Assembly (NCBI RefSeq): GCF_937903345.1
Contig: NZ_CALCZQ010000067.1
Coordinates: 1-5,879, forward strand
Length of the DNA stretch: 5,879 nt
Direction of reading: 5' to 3'
Source: an uncultured Emticicia sp.
GTDB lineage: Bacteria > Bacteroidota > Bacteroidia > Cytophagales > Spirosomataceae
This document shows positions 1 to 5,610 of the stretch, piece by piece (the stretch's first letter is position 1; every line of letters starts with the position of its first letter). Both the position numbers and the translations under genes were made by a program. The notes under the pieces are model-generated. The model was not told the DNA's origin. It saw only the letters and a list, made by a program, of their open reading frames with translations, and did no database searches.

Positions 1-60
1 ATAAATAAAAATATTCTGTCATTTGAGGTCAAACAAAGAAATATCAAGTAATGCCGTGGT

Positions 61-95
61 AAAAAATAAAGTCCCACGGAAAACCGCAGGACTTT
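61..95 (-). terminator. Intrinsic terminator of the HTH/primase operon
   Basis: Read on the minus strand, bases 95-89 (AAAGTCC) pair with 74-68 (GGACTTT). Bases 88-84 (TGCGG) pair with 79-75 (CCGTG), including two G-U pairs, which gives a 12-bp stem closed by a UUUU loop (83-80). An A and six Ts (67-61) follow directly. The hairpin starts 57 nt after the primase stop codon, as expected for the end of that transcript. Read on the plus strand the stem is followed by only four Ts, so the minus direction is preferred. CCGTGG at 54-59 could alternatively pair with CCACGG at 74-79 and break this stem. Confidence 0.75.
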
Positions 96-97
96 TA

Positions 98-146
98 CCA
101 GAAAACGGGGGGACGAAACTGGCAATTTCGTGGAGAACCACAGAAA
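98..146. repeat. Short nested inverted repeats between the primase stop and the terminator
   Basis: TTTC-GTGG (126-133) pairs with CCAC (138-141) and, past one bulged base (142), with GAAA (143-146), around an AGAA loop. CCAG (98-101) and CTGG (119-122) bracket a G6 run at 107-112. The core CGTGG recurs at 55-59, inverted at 74-78, and at 129-133. The segment lies wholly in the 3' untranslated part of the primase transcript. It may stabilise the mRNA end or be a protein-binding site, and nothing in the sequence decides between these. Confidence 0.4.
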
Positions 147-151
147 TATTG

Positions 152-2224
152 TTAGAAAGGAAGCTGTACTAGGGTAAATTCACCGTGAGTTCCAGCTCCT
201 TTTTCAATGATGTTAAGGTCTTTCATGTATTTAATATAGTTCTTAGCCATGCGTTCCTTTACATACAGCAAATCCATGATGGCTTTTATCAAATCCTGGT
301 AGCTGTATGATTGTTTGGAGCTAAAAATATCACGTGCCGTACTTGCCAGGTCTTCCATTTTTCGAGCTTCACTATCGGCTTTACTTTTTTCACCTAAAAA
401 AACATGTCGATTCAATTCTTTGTTCCAGCCAAATTGTATTAACGGCACATCAAGTGGACTACCGTCTCTTACTTTTAAAGCTTTTACAACGCTGGTATTG
501 GTGTTGTCTTCCTTTTCAATAGAAAGTATGCCAGCAGCTTTACGTTGTATCTCTGAACCTAGATGCCCTCTTAGTTTCATACCACTTGGGCTAAGGTGCA
601 AAACGCTTACAATACAGGTTTTGTAAATACCTGCAAGTCTAAAAAGTTCTTCCACCAATTCCACCGATTGTGTTTCATCGTTTACACCTGCAATTAAATC
701 AGCTATACCGTCAATCACTACCATGTGTATGCCGCTGTATTCATAATAAAACCGATCCATGCTTTGAAAAATAACTTGCATCCGTTCTTTACGTGACATA
801 CCAACCAGGCAATAGGCTTTAAACCAGGTAGGCGGAAAATCTAAATTGGCTCGTTTCAAAATAAAGGTGAGATTTTTAAAGAGCTGGTCTTCGGATTGCT
901 CGGTATCATACACCAACACAGCATTTCCTGTTCTATTGTTTTTGATTTCTGTTCCCAAGGTATCAATCACATCACCGTCTTTGCGAATTACGCCTGATAT
1001 TAAACCGCCCAGGTAGTTTGTTTTTCCACTGCCTTCGCTTCCTGTAATGCAAAGTAAGTTTCCTGGAGAGCCTATGGTTACATCATTTATGGTAATAAGT
1101 GGCTCGGGCTTTACGGGTGGATTATTAAAATCAATTTCGCAAGATTTCAATATCGCCATGGTTTCTTCATAAATTTTATCAAGCATGTTGCAGAACAATT
1201 TCATCAATTGTTCTTTGGTATAACCGAGCTTAAAAAAATCTGAAATATCCTTTTCTGTTTTGGTTCCTTTAAGCGGAAGCATGAGGCATTTCACATCACA
1301 ATCTTTGAGTGTCTTGCTGTGTTTTTCGGATGCTTCTTTGCCAGTTTTATCACAATCGTACAGTAGTGTAATATGCTTAAAACGAAAACTCAACCTACGA
1401 ATGATATTTTTAGGTATGGTAGCTGTTTCACTGTTAAAGCATATCGCATTAAAGCCACGTGCAGCAAGGCTCATCACATCTTTTTCGCCACCAGTAATAA
1501 ATAAAATATCGCCTCGTGTAGGCAGTTGTTCCAATCCAAAAACATAACCGTCAACCATTTCACCAGCATACAAAAAACGGTAATTCGATTTTGGTCGGTA
1601 CAGTTTTATAAATCGTTTTCCAGGATAAGCAAAAATGGGTTCCGTTTCAGTTGACAATAGCTTGTAAGCCTTACCTTCTTTGTTGGTTCCTTCAAAACTA
1701 TTAATACTCACTACACCGAATAGCTGCAACACATTTTTATCAATGCCATAGCTTTGCCAAAACTGCAATTCAGCATCGGTCATGGGTTGAGTAATAGGGG
1801 GTATAAAAGTTGTAGCCACATGCTCAGCTGGAATAGCTGGTTCTAGCTCGCTGGCATATTTAATTTTATTGCCCAGGTCTTTTTTCAATTCCCGAATGCG
1901 GTCGTTACGGTCTTGTAAATCCAGGTGTAATTCACGGTCAATGATTTCAAGAATGTCGATAAAATCTTCACGGTTGCTGCAATCTTTATTGAATATTTTT
2001 CCAACGAAGTAAAAACAATCTCCTGCAAAGTCGGCATTGCCAAAATCTTTAACCTTGTACGTTTTAGTACCGTTATCAAAATACACATAGCACGATGCCT
2101 TGGTGTCGTTGTAAAACGGATTTAGGAAAGGCTTTCCAACTCTCCATTTGCCTCTGATAAAATATTTAAAAATATCTAGGCCTGCTGTTGTTTCTTTAAG
2201 TATGTTTTCTTTCGTTAATGACAT
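152..2224 (-). CDS. TOPRIM primase fused to RecA-like helicase/ATPase of a mobile element
   Basis: Probable primase-helicase of 690 aa, acting in DNA replication or processing of the element. Residues about 15-85 resemble the N-terminal domain of DnaG-type primases (PFYND start, then a KDFG...GDCFYF stretch), but the zinc-binding Cys/His set is missing. A TOPRIM domain follows at about 238-320, with catalytic Glu247 in GGEKD and the acidic pair Asp290/Asp292 in YDCDKTGKE. A RecA/RepA-like ATPase occupies about 375-610: Walker A GSEGSGKT (395-402), YDTEQS with Glu442, Walker B-like VVIDG with Asp505, and a sensor-like VLHLS around His543. The last 70 residues look like a winged helix. The ATG at 2224 begins 14 nt after the HTH gene stop, suggesting one operon. 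Domain order is seen in the sequence. Primase and helicase activities are inferred from the families. It could instead be a RepA-like initiator ATPase. Confidence 0.88.
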   Translation of the reverse strand: MSLTKENILKETTAGLDIFKYFIRGKWRVGKPFLNPFYNDTKASCYVYFDNGTKTYKVKDFGNADFAGDCFYFVGKIFNKDCSNREDFIDILEIIDRELHLDLQDRNDRIRELKKDLGNKIKYASELEPAIPAEHVATTFIPPITQPMTDAELQFWQSYGIDKNVLQLFGVVSINSFEGTNKEGKAYKLLSTETEPIFAYPGKRFIKLYRPKSNYRFLYAGEMVDGYVFGLEQLPTRGDILFITGGEKDVMSLAARGFNAICFNSETATIPKNIIRRLSFRFKHITLLYDCDKTGKEASEKHSKTLKDCDVKCLMLPLKGTKTEKDISDFFKLGYTKEQLMKLFCNMLDKIYEETMAILKSCEIDFNNPPVKPEPLITINDVTIGSPGNLLCITGSEGSGKTNYLGGLISGVIRKDGDVIDTLGTEIKNNRTGNAVLVYDTEQSEDQLFKNLTFILKRANLDFPPTWFKAYCLVGMSRKERMQVIFQSMDRFYYEYSGIHMVVIDGIADLIAGVNDETQSVELVEELFRLAGIYKTCIVSVLHLSPSGMKLRGHLGSEIQRKAAGILSIEKEDNTNTSVVKALKVRDGSPLDVPLIQFGWNKELNRHVFLGEKSKADSEARKMEDLASTARDIFSSKQSYSYQDLIKAIMDLLYVKERMAKNYIKYMKDLNIIEKGAGTHGEFTLVQLPF

Positions 2225-2238
2225 GTTGAGAATTGGGT

Positions 2239-2538
2239 TTATTGATGAAGTAAATCGATTTTAAATTGGTCGGTTTGTTGGAACAGGTAATGCTCCAAGT
2301 CCATAAGTCGGTAGAACACCCTTCGTTTCATTTTGAAACAAGGGATTTTGTGATCGTCTCGATGTCGCTCGAGCGTTCTTCGACTTATTTTTAAAATTCG
2401 ACAGGCTTCCCAACTGTCAACATATTCTTTAGCGAGAAATTTCTTTCGGTCGCTTAGTTCCGCTACTTTATCTTGCAGCTCTCTTAGTGTAACGATGAGT
2501 TGTTGATACACATCGCTGGATAGTGTGATTGTTTCCAT
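2239..2538 (-). CDS. Excisionase/MerR-like helix-turn-helix protein
   Basis: Small DNA-binding protein of 99 aa. Residues 10-36 form a probable amphipathic helix or short coiled coil (VYQQLIVTLRELQDKVAEL). Residues about 39-85 are a winged HTH of the excisionase/HTH_17 type: VDSWEACRILKISRRTLERH, then a basic wing KMKRRVFYRL and the closing helix DLEHYL. Such proteins are common beside rteC and primase genes in Bacteroidota integrative elements, where they bend DNA in excision or control the operon. An upstream TTG at 2565 would add nine residues (MHSNLKNVC). The ATG at 2538 is preferred because METITL... matches the usual start of this family. The gene precedes the primase by 14 nt on the same strand. 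Fold and family are clear, but whether it is an excision factor or a regulator is inferred from context. Confidence 0.85.
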   Translation of the reverse strand: METITLSSDVYQQLIVTLRELQDKVAELSDRKKFLAKEYVDSWEACRILKISRRTLERHRDDHKIPCFKMKRRVFYRLMDLEHYLFQQTDQFKIDLLHQ

Positions 2539-2562
2539 GCAAACATTTTTTAAATTCGAGTG

Positions 2563-2570
2563 CAAGAATA
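2563..2570 (-). promoter_or_regulatory. Candidate -7 element of the HTH/primase operon
   Basis: On the minus strand 2570-2563 reads TATTCTTG, one base from the Bacteroidota -7 consensus TAnnTTTG. It would start transcription near 2559, about 20 nt before the ATG at 2538. No good -33 TTTG lies at the expected distance, only a T-rich stretch. A weak -33 would fit a promoter that needs an activator. Confidence 0.35.
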
Positions 2571-2592
2571 ATCAGCCAAAAAATGGAAAAGG

Positions 2593-2614
2593 CTTAGGTT
2601 AAGCTTAACCTAAG
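2593..2614. repeat. 22-bp perfect palindrome between rteC-like gene and HTH gene
   Basis: The arms are CTTAGGTTAAG (2593-2603) and CTTAACCTAAG (2604-2614), with no mismatch and no spacer. The palindrome lies 11 bp after the rteC-like stop codon and about 34-55 bp upstream of the candidate start point of the HTH/primase operon, a typical activator or repressor position. On the minus strand it is followed by a T-rich stretch (2590-2573), so a weak rho-independent terminator for the rteC-like gene is an alternative. Its low G+C and symmetry favour a protein site, but both roles are possible. Confidence 0.7.
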
Positions 2615-2625
2615 TGAAATAAATA

Positions 2626-3090
2626 TTATCTACGTTTCCGTTGTTTTTCATCCAGCTCTTGAGAATAGGCTTGAAAATGTCCTTTTAGGTTTTCAAGGAA
2701 AACGGCATTGTCTTTTTTGCGTTCTCGGGCTTGATTAAGTTTGGTGCTAGGGGCTTTAATGGGTCGGTTAAACAGCCATTCGGCAATCTGCAATATTTGT
2801 CGTTGGCTTAGCTTTCCTTCTTCAGCAACTATGGCTCCTGAACGTTGCAAAGCAATCATTAATTCGAGCAAAGCAGTGTCAGAATTGTTCCAGTGCAGTT
2901 TGGGAATTGGTCTGTTTTGTTCAACAAATAAGGAGGTTTGTTGGGGTAAGATTTGGTTGATTTCAGCTTGTAGATGCTTAGTTAAATCAGCCCTTGGCAG
3001 ATTGTTTTGTCGGGCAATTCTAATTTTTGCACGGATAAACAAATCAAGCTTGGAAAGGAGCTCTTTTTGTGCTTCTACAAAATATTGAAG
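2626..3090 (-). CDS. C-terminal fragment of the frameshifted RteC-like gene
   Basis: The downstream frame carries the recognisable RteC C-terminal domain. It is open from the TAA at 3099-3097, and the native part begins at CTT 3090, giving 154 aa. The only start codon near its beginning is a TTG at 3042 (FIRAKIRIARQNN follows), which would give 138 aa. There is no ATG or ribosome-binding signal, so independent translation is doubtful. The tail QELDEKQRKRR is strongly basic. The fragment probably has no product unless the frame is corrected. Confidence 0.55.
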   Translation of the reverse strand, partial: LQYFVEAQKELLSKLDLFIRAKIRIARQNNLPRADLTKHLQAEINQILPQQTSLFVEQNRPIPKLHWNNSDTALLELMIALQRSGAIVAEEGKLSQRQILQIAEWLFNRPIKAPSTKLNQARERKKDNAVFLENLKGHFQAYSQELDEKQRKRR

Positions 3091-3466
3091 TTTTTTTTAT
3101 GGCATCATTTGCCGCGTCTTTGAATTGGGGTGCACTTTTAAATTCGACCGAAAAAAGTATGAAGTCAAAATTATCAGGCAGGTAGGTAATTTGATTTTCT
3201 TTTATAAGAATCAAATAATCTTCCAGCAATCCCATTGCATTCAAAGGTGCAATAGACTGCGAAATTTCCAATTCAATAACAATCTTGGCTTCATCATAAA
3301 TTTTAGCCAGGTAGAGCCTGTATTGGTTAATAGAGCCAAAGGTATTGATACGGATACCTGGTTCAAGTTCTTCTTCAAAGAGATTTATTTTCACTCTTTG
3401 CTTTGGCGACCATTCCACTCTGCGTGAGGCCAGCTCATTGATAATTGGGATCAGGGTTTCTCTCAT
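3044..3466 (-). CDS. N-terminal fragment of the frameshifted RteC-like gene
   Basis: As the sequence stands, the upstream frame encodes 140 aa. Residues 1-125 are native, mostly helix-forming, with INQYRLYLAKIYDEAKIVIELE at about 46-67. The last 15 residues (TSIFCRSTKRAPFQA) are read out of frame after the A8 tract and end at TGA 3044. The ATG at 3466 is the only good start and lies about 21 nt after the predicted transcription start. Without the C-terminal domain the product is unlikely to act as a normal RteC protein. Confidence 0.6.
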   Translation of the reverse strand: MRETLIPIINELASRRVEWSPKQRVKINLFEEELEPGIRINTFGSINQYRLYLAKIYDEAKIVIELEISQSIAPLNAMGLLEDYLILIKENQITYLPDNFDFILFSVEFKSAPQFKDAANDAIKKTSIFCRSTKRAPFQA

Positions 3467-3490
3467 TAAAAATTTTTTACGTTAAATAAA

Positions 3491-3498
3491 CAAATGTA
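3491..3498 (-). promoter_or_regulatory. Candidate promoter of the rteC-like gene
   Basis: On the minus strand 3498-3491 reads TACATTTG, an exact match to TAnnTTTG. It predicts a start near 3487 and a leader of about 21 nt before the ATG at 3466. A TTTG (3516-3513) is only 14 bp upstream, and TTG (3525-3523) is 24 bp upstream, so neither is at the ideal 19-21 bp. The two TTGAC copies (3525-3521 and 3515-3511) are 10 bp apart, one helical turn, and may be a regulator site overlapping the -33 region. Confidence 0.5.
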
Positions 3499-3567
3499 TT
3501 TTTTTATATTGTCAAATAGGGTCAACAACAATTTATTTTGTTATATGTTTTCTACCCAAAATCACCC

Positions 3568-3640
3568 AGGGCAATAGGGCAATCATATATATATATGAAT
3601 TGCCCTATTGCCCTAGAGATATGATTTTAAAAATTGCCCT
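3568..3640. repeat. Five AGGGCAAT octamers forming a 47-nt inverted repeat plus one outlier
   Basis: AGGGCAAT occurs twice in tandem at 3568-3575 and 3576-3583. Its complement ATTGCCCT occurs twice in tandem at 3599-3606 and 3607-3614, and once more at 3633-3640. The two tandem pairs make perfect 16-bp arms. Between them lies the self-complementary core CATATATATATATG (3584-3597) plus a single unpaired A (3598). The structure could extrude as a cruciform. It could also bind a repeat-recognising initiator (iterons), or be a large operator for the divergent promoters. It is about 70 bp upstream of the rteC-like -7 element and about 240 bp upstream of that of hipB. No T-run follows 3614, so a terminator is unlikely. 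Confidence 0.85.
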
Positions 3641-3828
3641 AAAAAAACGAGTGAAATCAATGCTTTGCAGCGAATGAGTAAGTGAAAATATTTTTTGTAA
3701 TAGGAGTGTGTTTTTTTATCAATTTGCTGGATTGAAAATGATAAATTTTGGAAGAATATTTTGGGTGCTTTAAAAACTGTCTTGCTACAATTGCTTATCT
3801 AATAGATTTTTGAATTTATTGTTGCTAA

Positions 3829-3860
3829 TTTCCAACATTAATAAATAATTTGTATATTTG
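3829..3860 (+). promoter_or_regulatory. Candidate hipBA promoter
   Basis: TATATTTG at 3853-3860 is an exact match to the Bacteroidota -7 element TAnnTTTG. A weak -33 match, TTTC (3829-3832), lies 20 bp upstream, within the usual spacing. Transcription would start near 3864-3867 and leave a leader of about 75 nt before hipB, containing the dyad at 3869-3906. The imperfect repeat TGTGG (3859-3863) / CCACA (3874-3878) also covers the predicted start point. Confidence 0.55.
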
Positions 3861-3868
3861 TGGCGGAA

Positions 3869-3906
3869 TATGCCCACATGAATGTGTTTGTTTACATGTT
3901 GGCATA
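3869..3906. promoter_or_regulatory. Likely HipB operator: 12-bp inverted repeat with 14-bp spacer
   Basis: TATGCCCACATG (3869-3880) and CATGTTGGCATA (3895-3906) are inverted copies matching at 11 of 12 positions. A second small dyad, CACAT-GA-ATGTG (3875-3886), overlaps the left arm. The element lies just after the predicted start of transcription, where a bound HipB dimer pair would block it. HipB proteins commonly repress their own operon by binding dyads of the form TATCC...GGATA in E. coli, and the TATGCC...GGCATA ends here are similar in style. As RNA it could also form a leader hairpin. Confidence 0.5.
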
Positions 3907-3939
3907 ACTCAACATTATACATTAATAATACGCTGAACG

Positions 3940-4293
3940 ATGGAAAAAGGAATCAAATATTGGCACGCAATGAGCGACCCTGCATTGCTAGAATTGTTGG
4001 GTAAGTTTATTCAACAAACAAGATTGCAGCAGAACAAAACACAACAGCAAGTTGCTACTGCGGCTGGAATCAACCGTTCTACAATGGTTCAAATCGAAAA
4101 CGGAGGTGGTGGCACAATGCTTTCATTTTTACAGATATTAAGAGCCTTGGAGCAGCTTGAACTGTTGCAGCATTTTGAGATAAAGCAACAACAGCTAAGC
4201 CCTTTACAGCTAGCAAAATTGGAACAGAATAAGCGTCAGAGAGCAAGTGCCACAAAAGAAACTCAAGTTAAAAAACCTAAAAGTGATTGGTAA
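3940..4293 (+). CDS. hipB: HipB-family XRE antitoxin and autorepressor
   Basis: Antitoxin of a HipBA pair, 117 aa. It should bind and restrain the kinase toxin encoded next to it and repress the operon. Residues about 22-78 are an XRE helix-turn-helix: IQQTRLQQNKTQQQVATAAG, then the recognition-helix region INRSTMVQIENG (44-55) and LSFLQILRALEQLEL. A basic, glutamine-rich tail follows (QLSPLQLAKLEQNKRQRA). The very last residue is Trp117, after KPKSD. In E. coli HipB a C-terminal Trp inserts into HipA, so this tail may do the same. ATG 3940 is chosen because MEKGIKYWHAMSD... continues an N-terminal extension that I believe recurs in Bacteroidota relatives. Met11 (3970) is an alternative. The stop TAA overlaps the hipA ATG (TAATG), implying translational coupling. 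The family call is firm, while the toxin-binding details are inferred. Confidence 0.9.
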   Translation: MEKGIKYWHAMSDPALLELLGKFIQQTRLQQNKTQQQVATAAGINRSTMVQIENGGGGTMLSFLQILRALEQLELLQHFEIKQQQLSPLQLAKLEQNKRQRASATKETQVKKPKSDW

Positions 4294-5585
4294 TGATTAC
4301 AACTGCATACATTAACATTTGGAACAAACGAGTTGGGGCAATTGCTTGGGATGATAGCAATGGCTTGGCTTCGTTTGAATATGAAACTTCCTTTCTTGCT
4401 AATAATTGGGATTTAGCTCCTTTAAAAATGCCGATTTTCGGTGCAGATAAACAGGTGTTTTCCTTTCCTGAATTAAGAGGAACATCAACATTCAAGGGCT
4501 TACCTGGATTATTAGCCGATGTATTACCCGATAAATACGGAAATAGTTTAATTAATGCCTGGTTAGCAAGCAATGGTCGCCCTGCGGATAGCATGAACCC
4601 AGTTGAGCTGCTTTGCTTTATTGGCCAAAGAGGAATGGGTGCATTAGAATTTGAACCTGTGTTGCCAAAAGCAAATAATGGGCCTACTAAAATCGAATTA
4701 AATAGCTTGATTCATATTGCTCAGGAAATACTTTTGGGCAAACAAAATTTTAACGCCAACCTTTCTAGCGATGAAGCAAAAGCGTTAAGTGATATTTTAA
4801 AAATCGGTACTTCAGCAGGTGGAGCTAGGGCAAAAGCTGTAATTGCTTTTAATCCCGATACGAATGAGATTCGCTCAGGTCAGGCAGATGCGCCAAAGGG
4901 GTTTACACATTGGCTATTAAAATTTGACGGTGTCACCGATCAACAAATAGGTACTTCATCAGGTTACGGCCGAGTTGAAATGGCATATTACTTAATGGCA
5001 AAAGAAGCAGGAATTGAAATGACTGAATGTAGATTGCTGGAAGAAAATGACAGAGCACATTTTATGACGAAGCGTTTTGATAGAGAACATGGTAAAGGAA
5101 AATTACATGTTCAAAGTTTTTGCGCTATTGCGCACAATGACTTCAATGAGATTACTTTATTTAGTTACGAGCAGCTATTTGAAACCATGCGAAGTATGTT
5201 ATTGCCTTATACTGATGCAGAACAACTGTACCGCAGAATGGTGTTTAATGTAATGGCAAGAAATTGCGATGACCACACGAAGAATTTTTCATTTATCATG
5301 GATAAAACTGGACAGTGGAAGTTGTCACCAGCGTTTGACGTATGCCATTCATACCGCCCAGGAAGTTCATGGGTAAGTCAACACTCATTAAGTATTAATG
5401 GTAAACGTATGGACATTACCCGAAATGATTTACTGCAAGTAGCAAAAAAAATGAACATCAAAAAGGCAGATATAATCATTGAACAGGTGCATGCAGCTAT
5501 TAGTAAATGGAATGATTTTGCAGCCCAAACAGGTGTAAAAAAAGATTTGAAAGAAGCTATTTCTAAAACACTTTTGCTATTATAG
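4293..5585 (+). CDS. hipA: HipA-family serine/threonine kinase toxin
   Basis: Full-length HipA-type toxin of 430 aa, against about 440 in E. coli, where HipA phosphorylates glutamyl-tRNA synthetase and stalls growth. Residues about 5-110 are the HipA N-terminal subdomain (YINIWNKRVGAIAWD, FSFPELRG). The kinase core follows: the flexible Gly-rich loop IGTSAGGARAK (171-181; Ser174 near the position of the E. coli autophosphorylated serine), FTHWLLKFDG (204-213), MTKRFDRE (258-265), the catalytic loop NCDDHTKNFS (324-333; Asp326 the likely base) and the metal-binding Asp349 in SPAFDVC. All key motifs are present and the frame is intact, so the toxin is probably active. The ATG at 4293 overlaps the hipB stop. 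A TTG at 4287 would add two residues and is less likely. Having the N-terminal subdomain and a single antitoxin partner, it is a HipBA pair, not a tripartite HipBST system. The substrate cannot be read from sequence. Confidence 0.94.
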   Translation: MITTAYINIWNKRVGAIAWDDSNGLASFEYETSFLANNWDLAPLKMPIFGADKQVFSFPELRGTSTFKGLPGLLADVLPDKYGNSLINAWLASNGRPADSMNPVELLCFIGQRGMGALEFEPVLPKANNGPTKIELNSLIHIAQEILLGKQNFNANLSSDEAKALSDILKIGTSAGGARAKAVIAFNPDTNEIRSGQADAPKGFTHWLLKFDGVTDQQIGTSSGYGRVEMAYYLMAKEAGIEMTECRLLEENDRAHFMTKRFDREHGKGKLHVQSFCAIAHNDFNEITLFSYEQLFETMRSMLLPYTDAEQLYRRMVFNVMARNCDDHTKNFSFIMDKTGQWKLSPAFDVCHSYRPGSSWVSQHSLSINGKRMDITRNDLLQVAKKMNIKKADIIIEQVHAAISKWNDFAAQTGVKKDLKEAISKTLLLL

Positions 5586-5610
5586 TAAATGGGGTGGTGC
5601 TAAAAAAAAT

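Larger units (their letters stand above)
2626..3466 (-). pseudogene. RteC-like regulator broken by a +1 frameshift in an A8 tract
   Basis: The two adjacent open frames are one gene. The first runs in frame from ATG 3466 to Lys125 (AAA, 3094-3092). Skipping one A (3091) continues as LQYFVEAQKELLSKLDLFIRA to the stop at 2626, giving 279 aa, close to the usual RteC length. The C-terminal part carries the RteC pattern: LHWNNSDTALLELMIALQRSGAI, then a helical segment, RERKKDNAVFLENLK and a basic tail. The N-terminal half is divergent, so the family call rests on the C-terminal domain. In CTnDOT, RteC is a DNA-binding activator of the excision operon. Here the gene sits directly upstream of an excisionase-like gene in the same direction. 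The extra A lies at 3091-3098. Mutation, phase variation, transcriptional slippage or a homopolymer sequencing error could each explain it. Confidence 0.72.
3467..3939. other. A/T-rich divergent intergenic region with iteron-like repeats and two promoters
   Basis: These 473 bases separate the minus-strand element genes from hipBA. No coding frame longer than about 20 codons is evident. The region holds the rteC-like promoter (3491-3498), the AGGGCAAT repeat cluster (3568-3640) and the hipB promoter with its dyad (3829-3906). Between 3641 and 3828 there is only A/T-rich sequence with T-runs (such as 3711-3717), in which no further element was found. Confidence 0.7.

Noticed and set aside
315..1547. 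Plus-strand open frames at 315-626, 334-522 and 1260-1547, and a minus-strand one at 1885-2088
   Set aside because: They lie entirely inside the primase gene in other frames and encode compositionally odd peptides with no recognisable domain, so they are shadows.
3088..3100. Programmed -1 ribosomal frameshifting at the A8 tract
   Set aside because: The -1 frame stops at TAG six codons later, so it would not produce the C-terminal RteC domain. Only a net loss of one A does.
2741..3427. Plus-strand open frames at 2741-3088 and 3125-3427
   Set aside because: They are antisense to the RteC-like gene, which has family-like motifs on the minus strand, and they have no promoter or family features of their own.
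3568..3614. CRISPR array or rho-independent terminator at the repeat cluster
   Set aside because: The repeats are 8 bp without unique spacers, and no U-tract follows the inverted repeat on either strand.
4277..4594. Minus-strand open frame antisense to the hipA start
   Set aside because: The plus-strand hipA frame carries all the family motifs, and the antisense frame has none.
4293..5585. HipBST-type tripartite toxin system
   Set aside because: hipA is full length including the N-terminal subdomain, and there is no separate hipS-like small gene between hipB and hipA.
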